64,000 nucleotides of DNA, taken from positions 1-64,000 of the forward strand of contig NZ_CACVCE010000045.1 in NCBI RefSeq assembly GCF_902729445.1. Reading direction: 5' to 3'. Positions 42,322 through 49,360 of this stretch are shown here, piece after piece (positions within the stretch are counted from its first letter, which is position 1; each line of letters begins with the position of its first letter). Under the pieces are notes generated by a model. That model was not told where the DNA came from, searched no databases, and worked only from the letters and a program-made list of their open reading frames with translations. This DNA comes from Magnetospirillum sp902729445 (GTDB taxonomy: Bacteria > Pseudomonadota > Alphaproteobacteria > Rhodospirillales > Magnetospirillaceae). Made by a program: the position numbers and the translations under genes.

Positions 42322-43371
42322 TCAGCCGAAGATGGATGCGAACTCGCCGTTCGCACGTTCGAAGTCGTCTAGACGACCGATGTCGATCCAGTATTCCCGC
42401 ACCGGAAAGGCCGACGTCAATCTTTGCCCGGCGATCAGGGTGGAAAACAGCTCTGGCATGTCGAAATAGCGCCCTTTCGGCACAAGGTCCAGTGCCGAGG
42501 GCGAAATCGTGTAAATGCCCGCATTGACGAAAAACGATTGCACCGGCTTTTCGACCACGCTGGCGATGCGGTCGCCATCCAGGTTGACCACGCCATAGGG
42601 AACCTGGAAGTCGTATTCGCGCACGCACATGGTCGCCTCGGCGCCCTGTTCGTCGTGAAACTTGAGCAGGCTGGCGAAGTTGACCTTGGTCAGGACGTCG
42701 CCGTTCATCACCACGAACGGAGCCTCGGGCCGTTCCGGCATCAGCGACAGCGCCCCAGCCGTGCCCAGCCGGTCCTTCTCTTCGAGATAGCGGATCTCGC
42801 AGCCGAAGGCCGAGCCGTCGCCGAAATGATCCTTGACCTGATCGGCCCGGTAATTGACCGAGATGTAGAAACGCCGGAAATCCATCGCCACGAAATTATC
42901 GACGATGGTTTCCAACAGCGGCTTGCGGCCGACCTTCAGCAGCGGCTTGGGCGTGTCGTCGGTCAGCGGGCGCAGGCGATTGCCCAACCCGCCGGCCATC
43001 AGCACCACCCAATTGGGCCGGGCTTCGTGGCGACGATGCAGTTCGGTGTCGAGAACCAGATCGACGACGCGGCCATCGGGGGCGACGATCGGCAATTGGT
43101 GGATCACCGCGCTGCTAAGGATGTCCAGCAGATGCGCCGGGCTGTCGCTGGGCCGGCCGAACCGGAACCGGGTGTTCATGATGGCCTGAACCGGGGCCTC
43201 GAGCCCGGTGCCGCGCAGGATGCCGCGCCGGACGTCGCCGTCGGTCACCGTTCCCAGCAGATGGCGTTCTTCGTCCACCACCAGGCAGATTTGCAGCCCG
43301 GCTTCGTCCAGGACGGCGATGGCCGACCCGATGGGGGTGTCCGGCCCGATCAGTGTTTTATGCCAGCTCAT
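42322..43371 (-). CDS. CBS-domain sugar-1-phosphate nucleotidyltransferase (PtmE-like)
   Basis: A 349-residue two-part protein. Residues 1-115 carry two CBS motifs (TVTDGDVRRGIL and QLPIVAPDGRVVDLV). Residues 120-349 are a nucleotidyltransferase with VLMAGGLGNRLRPLT and PKPLLKVGRKPLLE. The closest known design is Campylobacter PtmE, a glucosamine-1-phosphate guanylyltransferase that starts the GDP-sugar legionaminate route. The CBS pair may sense a nucleotide. It overlaps the acyltransferase gene (ATGA). If it makes GDP-GlcN, the downstream dehydratase and epimerase would use GDP sugars; UDP is not excluded. Confidence 0.78.
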   Translation of the reverse strand: MSWHKTLIGPDTPIGSAIAVLDEAGLQICLVVDEERHLLGTVTDGDVRRGILRGTGLEAPVQAIMNTRFRFGRPSDSPAHLLDILSSAVIHQLPIVAPDGRVVDLVLDTELHRRHEARPNWVVLMAGGLGNRLRPLTDDTPKPLLKVGRKPLLETIVDNFVAMDFRRFYISVNYRADQVKDHFGDGSAFGCEIRYLEEKDRLGTAGALSLMPERPEAPFVVMNGDVLTKVNFASLLKFHDEQGAEATMCVREYDFQVPYGVVNLDGDRIASVVEKPVQSFFVNAGIYTISPSALDLVPKGRYFDMPELFSTLIAGQRLTSAFPVREYWIDIGRLDDFERANGEFASIFG

Positions 43372-44018
43372 CGGCAAACCTCGTCTCCGATCGGTCGGGC
43401 GGGATTTCCCGCTACCCTTGCGCCATCCGCGACATCGCGAATCACCACGGCACCGGCCGCGACCAAAGCGCCCGCGCCGATTCTTATTCCCTGTATCACC
43501 GTCGCACCGGTCCCGACCAGCGTCCGTTCGCCGATCCTGACGTCGCCGGACAGAACCGCCCCCGGAGCTATATGCGCATGGGCACCGACCTGACAATCAT
43601 GATCGATGGCGGCGCGGGTGTTGACGATGGCGTCGCATCCGACGCGACAGCCGGTTTGCACCACCGCACCGGCCAGGATCTGGGCGCCCTGGTCCAGCAC
43701 CACGTCGCCGCCGACCACCGCCGAGGGATCGACCAGTGTGGCGAAGACGAAACCCCGTGCCCGATAGGCGGCGTACACCTTGGCGCGCAAATCGGCCGGA
43801 CCGACGGCCCCGATCCCGTTGACCACCCGGGTCCGGTCGCGGTCGCAGCGCTCCAGCGCCTCGTCGCCGCCCAGAACCGGCACCCCCAGAACCGTCGAGC
43901 CGACCCGGCCGGGATCGGCATCGACCAGACCATCGACCATCGTTCCGGCGCGGCGCAGGGCGTCGATGACCACCTTGGCATGACCGCCGGCCCCGATGAC
44001 GAAAACCTGCTTGGTCAC
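43368..44018 (-). CDS. Sugar N-acyltransferase, PglD/LegH/NeuD family
   Basis: A 216-residue protein. An N-terminal Rossmann-like domain (VFVIGAGGHAKVVIDAL, nucleotide-sugar binding) is followed by a left-handed beta helix of hexapeptide repeats (about residues 95-205) with the catalytic His region NTRAAIDHDC. Family members acetylate the 4-amino group of a UDP/GDP-sugar (PglD, LegH) or O-acetylate sialic acid (NeuD). The start is GTG at 44018, overlapping the LegI-like stop as GTGA. In this gene order it would be the N-acetyltransferase step between aminotransferase and epimerase. Confidence 0.82.
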   Translation of the reverse strand: MTKQVFVIGAGGHAKVVIDALRRAGTMVDGLVDADPGRVGSTVLGVPVLGGDEALERCDRDRTRVVNGIGAVGPADLRAKVYAAYRARGFVFATLVDPSAVVGGDVVLDQGAQILAGAVVQTGCRVGCDAIVNTRAAIDHDCQVGAHAHIAPGAVLSGDVRIGERTLVGTGATVIQGIRIGAGALVAAGAVVIRDVADGARVAGNPARPIGDEVCR

Positions 44019-45085
44019 GGCTCGATCCTTTCGCCCGCCCGATAGGCCCGGCCGGCCGGCCGCCCCAGCAGGTCCCAGTAGCGGGCCGGCGACAATCCGT
44101 CGCCCGGCCGCTTGACCCCCAGATTGGCCATGGTGAAGGGATCGCCGGCGGCGATGTCGCCGGTCGCCACCAGACTTTTGCGCGCCACCATCATGTTGCG
44201 GCTTTCCGTCGCGGTCGGGCGCTTGTCGGCCTCGCCCAGCATGGTCTCGACGGCCCGGATGCTGCGCACCATCTGGGCCAAGGCGGCCGGCTCCAGCGAT
44301 GCCTTGTGGTCCGGCCCGGGCAGCGAACGGTCCAGGGTCATGTGCTTCTCGATGACCACCGCCCCCAGGGCGGTCGCGGCCACCGCCGCCTCGAGGCCCT
44401 CGGTATGGTCCGAGAACCCTACCGGCAACCCGAAGGCCCGCGACAATGTGCCCATCGCCCGCAGATTGACCTCGGCCGGCGGGGCCGGATATTCGGTGGT
44501 GCAATGGAGCAAGGTGACGTTGGCCGCCAGTGCGGCCCGCCCGGCCGCCGAGGCGAAAGCCGCCGCGAAGGCCGACGACGACGGATCGCCCAGCCCCAGA
44601 TAGCCGTGCGCCAGAACGCCCAGGGCATCCTCGACATCGGCCAGGGTGCACATGCCGGTGGACAAGATGACCGGAACCCCGGTCGCGGCGGCGGCGTGCA
44701 GCAGGGGGGCGTTGGTGATCTCGCCCGATGGCAGCTTCAGGCGCGGCAATCGCAATTCCTGGGTCAGGAAGCGCAAGGACGGCAGATCGAACGGCGTCGA
44801 CAGGAATTCGATGCCCCGCTCGGCGCAACGGCGCCGCAGGACGTGGTGCGCCTCGTCCGACAATTCCAGCCGGCGCAGCATCTCGAACTGGCTTTCGACG
44901 GTTCCGGTGGTGCGCTTCTGGTAATCGGCCTTGGGCGCGTCGATGGCGGCGATCTCGGTGGCGCGGAAGGTCTGGAACTTGACGATGTCGGCACCGGCTT
45001 CGGCGGCGGCATCCACCAGCGCCAGCGCCTGCTCCAGCTTGCCGTCGTGATTGACGCCGGCCTCGGCGATGATGGTCACGGCCAT
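44015..45085 (-). CDS. Nonulosonate synthase, LegI/NeuB family
   Basis: A 356-residue NeuB-family enzyme. It has IIAEAGVNHDG at the N-terminus, KFQTF and KLPSGEI with substrate Lys residues, GFSDHTEG with His227 and VIEKHMTLD with His248 (both metal-site His residues present), and a C-terminal SAF domain with GDPFTMANLGVKRPG. It condenses phosphoenolpyruvate with a 2,4-diacetamido-hexose or similar to make the nonulosonic acid. It overlaps the epimerase gene by ten bases. With the LegG-like epimerase, legionaminate is more likely than pseudaminate. Confidence 0.88.
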   Translation of the reverse strand: MAVTIIAEAGVNHDGKLEQALALVDAAAEAGADIVKFQTFRATEIAAIDAPKADYQKRTTGTVESQFEMLRRLELSDEAHHVLRRRCAERGIEFLSTPFDLPSLRFLTQELRLPRLKLPSGEITNAPLLHAAAATGVPVILSTGMCTLADVEDALGVLAHGYLGLGDPSSSAFAAAFASAAGRAALAANVTLLHCTTEYPAPPAEVNLRAMGTLSRAFGLPVGFSDHTEGLEAAVAATALGAVVIEKHMTLDRSLPGPDHKASLEPAALAQMVRSIRAVETMLGEADKRPTATESRNMMVARKSLVATGDIAAGDPFTMANLGVKRPGDGLSPARYWDLLGRPAGRAYRAGERIEP

Positions 45086-46260
45086 GACGATGTCTCCGGC
45101 AGGTCGAAGAAGGGCTTGCGCCTGAGCTGGGCGATATCGATGCCGGCCAGGATATCGGCTACCGTCCGGCCGACATCGCCGCCGCCGTAGGGGGGCTGCA
45201 TGGCGTCCAGGGTGGCGCGAAAGGCCGGGCTCAGGCCTTGTTCGATGGCGGCGGCGATGGCGGTGGCGTCCAGATCATCGCAATGGATCACCGATTGCGC
45301 CCGCAGCCGGCCGGCCTGGCGATCGCCGATATCGATGGTGGGCACCTTCAGGGCCGGCGCCTCGATCAGGCCGCTCGAGGAATTGCCGATCACCAGCGAA
45401 GCGCGGCGCATCACCGAAAGATAGCGTCGCTGCCCCAGGGTATCGTGCAGACTGACCCGCTCGGGCCGGGCGGCGGCGAAGGCCGCCAGGCGCCGCGAGA
45501 CCACCTGGTGGCCGGCATCGGCATTGACCCCGGTGATGACGATCCGGGCCTGGGGAAAGCCATCCAGCGCCGCCAGCAGATGGTCGATGGCCGCGCCCTC
45601 GTCGCCGTCGCGGCGGGTCACCGGATGGTAGGTGACCAGAAAGGTCGGCGAACGGAGCGCCACGCCGAGATCCTGGTCCAGCACCGCATCGGGCAGCGGG
45701 TCCAGGGCCAGCGCGCTATCGACCCCGGGGGCGCCGACGGTGAAGATGAAGGCCGGATTTTCCCCCATCTGCCGGATGCGGCGGGCATAGGGCTCGGCGG
45801 CGGCGAAATGCAGCGATGCCATCTTGGTGATGGCGTGGCGGATGGATTCGTCCACCGCTCCCTCGGTCACCTCGCCACCGTGCAGGTGAGCCAGCGGAAT
45901 CGCCAGCAGCAGCGCCGCCTGGGCGGCCGCCAGGATCTCGAAGCGGTCGCCCAGGACCACCACCAGATCGGGCCGCAGCGCCGCCAGCGCCTCGGCCATG
46001 CCGATGGTGCCGCGTCCGACCGCGCGGGCCATCGCCAGCACACTGTCGTCGGGTTCCAGCATGGGCACCGAGGTCACGCTGAAACCGTCAGCCGTGATCT
46101 GATCGACGGTGTGGCCGAACCGATGGTCCAAATGCGCACCGGTGGCGATCACCGACAGGTCGAGGCCTGGATGCGCGCGCACGGCATCCATCACCGGGCG
46201 CAGCAGCCCGTAATCGGCACGAGCGCCGGTCACCACCGCCACATGCCGGGTTGATGTCAC
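45076..46260 (-). CDS. Hydrolysing UDP/GDP-N-acetylglucosamine 2-epimerase (NeuC/LegG family)
   Basis: A 394-residue GT-B-fold epimerase. It has VAVVTGARADYGLLRPVM at the N-terminus, VVVLGDRFEILAAA near residue 95, AHLHGGEVTEGAVDE near residue 120 and LVIGNSSSGLIEAP near residue 290. These match NeuC/LegG, which releases the nucleotide while inverting C2. The product would feed the NeuB-type synthase directly downstream, whose gene it overlaps. The GTG at 46260 overlaps the aminotransferase stop as GTGA. A PseG-type hydrolase, expected for pseudaminate, is not seen. Confidence 0.88.
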   Translation of the reverse strand: MTSTRHVAVVTGARADYGLLRPVMDAVRAHPGLDLSVIATGAHLDHRFGHTVDQITADGFSVTSVPMLEPDDSVLAMARAVGRGTIGMAEALAALRPDLVVVLGDRFEILAAAQAALLLAIPLAHLHGGEVTEGAVDESIRHAITKMASLHFAAAEPYARRIRQMGENPAFIFTVGAPGVDSALALDPLPDAVLDQDLGVALRSPTFLVTYHPVTRRDGDEGAAIDHLLAALDGFPQARIVITGVNADAGHQVVSRRLAAFAAARPERVSLHDTLGQRRYLSVMRRASLVIGNSSSGLIEAPALKVPTIDIGDRQAGRLRAQSVIHCDDLDATAIAAAIEQGLSPAFRATLDAMQPPYGGGDVGRTVADILAGIDIAQLRRKPFFDLPETSSWP

Positions 46261-47390
46261 GACAGCGCCTCCCGCACGGCGTCGATGACGCGCGACTGTT
46301 CGGCGTCGGTCAGATGCGTCGAGCAGGGCAGCGTCACCACGCGATCCCACACCCCGTCGGCGACCGCCATGTCGGTGGCCGGCGCGACCCGGTAGGGCTC
46401 CTGCAGGTGGATCGGCTTCCAGAACGGCCGGGCCTCGATGCCCTTGGCCCTCAGCTTCTGGCACAAATCGGCGACGCTCGACGACAGCACCAGGCCCGAG
46501 AACCAGCACGCACTTTCGGCCCACTCGGGGACCGGAAAGCGCCCGACCCCGGCCAGGCCGGCGAAGGCCTGGTCATAGGTCGCCGAAATCCGCCGCTTGG
46601 CGGCAACCAGGGCGTCGGCCCGCTCCAACTGCGCCACCCCGACCGCGGCCTGAATATTGGTCATCCGGAAATTGAAGCCGACCCGATCGTGGTCATAGGC
46701 CGAGCCCACCCGGGCGGTGGTGCTGAGATGGCCGACCAGCGCCATCTGGACCGGATCGTTGCCCAGCACCGCGCCACCGCCGCCCGAGGTCACCGTCTTG
46801 TTGCCGTTGAAGGAAAACACCGACAGGTCGGCCCCCATCGCCCCCACCGGCCGCCCCTTGTAGCGGGCACCCAAGGCGGCGGCGGCATCGGCCACCACCG
46901 GCAGGCCGAAATCGCGGGCGATGGCGCCGATGGCATCCATGTCGGCCGGCTGACCCAGGGTGTAGACCGGCATGATCGCGGCGACCCGTGCCCCGGTGGC
47001 CTTGTGGCGCAGGGCCCCGCCGCGCCGTTCGGCCTGGGTTTCCAGCATCCGGCGCAGCAGGACCGGGTCCAGGGTCCAGGACCCGGCATCGACATCCATC
47101 AGCCAGGGCCGCGCGCCGCAATGGCTGATGGCGTTGGCGCTGGCGATGAAGGTGAAGCTGGGCAGCACCACCAGATCGCCAAGGCCCACTCCCGCCGCCA
47201 CCAGGGCCAATTGCAGCCCTGTCGTACCGCTGGAGGTGGGAACGGCATGGGCGGCACCGGCCGCTTCGGCGGTCAGGCTGGCCAGGCGATCGACGAACGG
47301 CCCCACCGACGACACGAAGGTCGAGGTGATGCATTCCTGCAGATAGGCCGCCTCGTTCCCGCCCAGATTCGGTACGCACAACGGAATCAT
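46257..47390 (-). CDS. DegT/DnrJ/EryC1 aminotransferase (LegC-like)
   Basis: A 377-residue sugar aminotransferase. It has SSGTTGLQLAL near residue 53 (PLP phosphate), VVADAAAALGARYKGR with Asp168, and FSFNGNKTVTSGGGG with PLP Lys198. RMTNIQAAVG near residue 245 is the usual dimer/active-site segment. It would transfer an amino group to C4 of the 4-keto sugar made by the upstream dehydratase. The LegC name rests on gene order and is inference; PseC-like activity cannot be excluded from sequence alone. The ATG at 47390 lies seven bases after the dehydratase stop. Confidence 0.87.
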   Translation of the reverse strand: MIPLCVPNLGGNEAAYLQECITSTFVSSVGPFVDRLASLTAEAAGAAHAVPTSSGTTGLQLALVAAGVGLGDLVVLPSFTFIASANAISHCGARPWLMDVDAGSWTLDPVLLRRMLETQAERRGGALRHKATGARVAAIMPVYTLGQPADMDAIGAIARDFGLPVVADAAAALGARYKGRPVGAMGADLSVFSFNGNKTVTSGGGGAVLGNDPVQMALVGHLSTTARVGSAYDHDRVGFNFRMTNIQAAVGVAQLERADALVAAKRRISATYDQAFAGLAGVGRFPVPEWAESACWFSGLVLSSSVADLCQKLRAKGIEARPFWKPIHLQEPYRVAPATDMAVADGVWDRVVTLPCSTHLTDAEQSRVIDAVREALS

Positions 47391-47397
47391 TGGCCCC

Positions 47398-48603
47398 TCA
47401 CATCTTCTGTTCCAGGCTTTTATGCCGCTCCTCGTGGACCAACTCGGGGACGGCGCGACGCACCGCGGCCACCACCTCGTCCTTGGCCCAGTGCGCCGAG
47501 TCCCGGATCGCCGCGATATCCTTCAGGAAGGCCGCCACGGTCCCGGCCGGCGGCGGCGTCTCGACCACCACGCCCAGGGCGGTGAAGCGCGAGGTGTCGA
47601 TGCGGTCACCGGTCCGGTGGAATTCCTCGAACGGCTTCTCGCCGGTCGTGTCGGACGGGGCGAACCAGCACGGCCAGCTGCCCTTGGGAATGGCGGTCAT
47701 CGCCCGGGCCTCGTCCTCGCTGGCGCACAGGATCGGCTCGAGACCATGATGGCGCAAGAAGGCCACGGCGATGTCGGAAAAGGTCATTAGGTCGCTGTCG
47801 GGGTCGAAGCGCGGAAAGAACACTTCGTTGGCCCGCCCCAGGAAGGCCGCCAGCAGGCACAGCTGCCCGGATTCCTCGTGCGAGATGAAATAGCGGCGCA
47901 CATCGGACGGTGCCGCCAGCGGCTGTCCCTTGGCCAGGCGGCTTTCGAAGCCCTCGAGCAGACTGCCGGCGGAAAAGGCGACGTTGGCGAAACGGGCCGA
48001 GCTGGCCACGGCTTGGCCGGCCTGCTCGAACAGCACCTTTTCCATCAGGTTCTTGGTGGCCCCCATCAGGTTGACCGGGCGCACCGACTTGTCGGTCGAG
48101 ACCGAAAAGATTCGCGACAGCCCCCGGGCCGACGGGTGATCCAGGAAACGCGACAGCGCCCCGACATTGACATCGACCATGCGCAACAGGCTGTAGACGT
48201 CGCGTTCGGACCGCACATGCTTGACGGCCGAGAAGTTGACGAAGGCGTCGTAAGGGCCGTGATCGGCGGCGAAGCGCAGGAACTCGTCGGTGCCGAAATC
48301 GACGCTGACGGTCTTGAAATCCTCGGGCAGCGCAAGGTCCGAGGACGAGCGCAGGTCGCGGACGATTTCCACCAGGGTATTTTCGTTGACGTCCACCAGA
48401 TGCAGGCTGGCCGGCCGGAAGCGGACCACCTGTTTGACGAACGCCCCGCCGATCGAGCCGGCGGCGCCGACCACCAGCAGGCGCTTGCCGTCAATGGCTG
48501 CCCGCAGCGCCGGGGAATGGGCGTCGATATCGTCGGCGAACAGGGCGCGGGTGCGCCGAAGAATGCGAGACATCAACGGGTCGGCGGTATGAAAATGGGT
48601 CAC
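47398..48603 (-). CDS. FlaA1/CapD-type nucleotide-sugar 4,6-dehydratase (LegB-like role)
   Basis: A 401-residue, short FlaA1-type dehydratase. GAAGSIGGAF lies at 46-55, SVSTDKSVRPVNLMGATK at 167-184 (the family's STDK and modified YxxxK region), and IEESG-like HEESGQLCLLAAF further on. It lacks the membrane part of WbpM. The GTG at 48603 overlaps the regulator stop as GTGA and has GAGG seven bases upstream, so it is preferred to the ATG at 48573. It probably makes the 4-keto-6-deoxy sugar that is aminated by the next gene. C5 inversion, as in pseudaminate synthesis, cannot be excluded. Confidence 0.82.
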   Translation of the reverse strand: MTHFHTADPLMSRILRRTRALFADDIDAHSPALRAAIDGKRLLVVGAAGSIGGAFVKQVVRFRPASLHLVDVNENTLVEIVRDLRSSSDLALPEDFKTVSVDFGTDEFLRFAADHGPYDAFVNFSAVKHVRSERDVYSLLRMVDVNVGALSRFLDHPSARGLSRIFSVSTDKSVRPVNLMGATKNLMEKVLFEQAGQAVASSARFANVAFSAGSLLEGFESRLAKGQPLAAPSDVRRYFISHEESGQLCLLAAFLGRANEVFFPRFDPDSDLMTFSDIAVAFLRHHGLEPILCASEDEARAMTAIPKGSWPCWFAPSDTTGEKPFEEFHRTGDRIDTSRFTALGVVVETPPPAGTVAAFLKDIAAIRDSAHWAKDEVVAAVRRAVPELVHEERHKSLEQKM

Positions 48604-49244
48604 GGACGATCCTCGACGCCAGAGCGGACGGAAATGCCAAGAAGGCGGGGAGCGAAAACGCGCTCGGGTCCCATGCAGGCCTTGGCGCGGTCGAAGGTGG
48701 CCTGCGGCGCCTTGAGATCGGTGATGATCGCCGCCTCGGCGGTGGGAAACGCCTTGGCCGAGCGCTGGACGGCCAGCGCGACGCACCGTTCCCTCTCGGC
48801 CGCGTCATCGACGAATCCCAAAATCTCGACGGGATGATCCAAGGCCGCCAGCACCGCCATCTCGCCGATCTCGGACGCCCCCCACAACACCACCCGCTTC
48901 CAGCCGCGACCGGTGCAGGCGGCGAAGATATCGCCGTATTCCTGGCGCGCGGCCCGGACCAGATAAAAGGATTGTCGCAGGAATTCGGCGGTCAGGCGCC
49001 CCTTCTCGGCCAGGCCGGTCGGCGTCAGATAATAGGCGTAGCGATTGGCCGGGGCCATCGCCACCTTGATCAGGCCGGTCTTGACGCACCTTTTGAGATA
49101 GGCGTTGGCCAAGCCCAGGGCGATCCCGAGATCGCGGGCAATGGTCCTTTGGGTGACCCGGCTGTTGCTTTCGATGGTGGAGAGCAGCTTCAACAGAAGC
49201 CCGGGTTCGTCCCCGGTAAGCGCCTTGTCGACGGTTTCTGGCAT
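48600..49244 (-). CDS. Winged-helix regulator with C-terminal Rossmann-like domain
   Basis: A 214-residue protein. Residues 15-85 form a winged helix (VTQRTIARDLGIALGLANAY is the HTH core, followed by VAMAPANRYAYYLTP as the wing). Residues 115-150 have RVVLWGASEIGEMAVLAAL and ILGFVDD, a nucleotide-binding-like Rossmann start. The first half is like EPS-associated MarR-family regulators; the whole design, at this length, recalls Rex. It is the first gene of the minus-strand run. The ATG at 49244 has AGGGG five bases upstream. A promoter with a palindrome in its spacer lies just before it, which suggests self-regulation. Confidence 0.78.
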   Translation of the reverse strand: MPETVDKALTGDEPGLLLKLLSTIESNSRVTQRTIARDLGIALGLANAYLKRCVKTGLIKVAMAPANRYAYYLTPTGLAEKGRLTAEFLRQSFYLVRAARQEYGDIFAACTGRGWKRVVLWGASEIGEMAVLAALDHPVEILGFVDDAAERERCVALAVQRSAKAFPTAEAAIITDLKAPQATFDRAKACMGPERVFAPRLLGISVRSGVEDRP

Positions 49245-49267
49245 GGGTACCCCTGCGAGGATGCCCA

Positions 49268-49297
49268 GCCATACCATGTTCATCCCATGAACGTCAA
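49268..49297 (-). promoter_or_regulatory. Promoter of the 49-kb minus-strand run
   Basis: On the minus strand TTGACG (49297-49292, five of six to consensus) is followed after 18 bases by TATGGC (49273-49268). A start point near 49261 would give a leader of about 17 bases ending in AGGGG before the ATG at 49244. The -35 box and the short leader are convincing; the -10 box is weak (three or four of six). The spacer is almost filled by the palindrome GTTCAT-GGG-ATGAAC, a position that would let a bound protein block polymerase. Confidence 0.6.
49278..49292. promoter_or_regulatory. Operator-like palindrome in the promoter spacer
   Basis: A perfect 6-base inverted repeat, GTTCAT and ATGAAC separated by three bases, lies between the -35 and -10 boxes and shares the last base of the -35. 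Its place suits a repressor site for the winged-helix protein encoded just downstream. Six-base arms can occur by chance, so the placement is the main support. Confidence 0.55.
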
Positions 49298-49360
49298 TCC
49301 GCCGCTCCGGCCGCATTTTGGTCTTGCCGCCCTGGCCGCCGATACGGCATGAAGGCCGGT

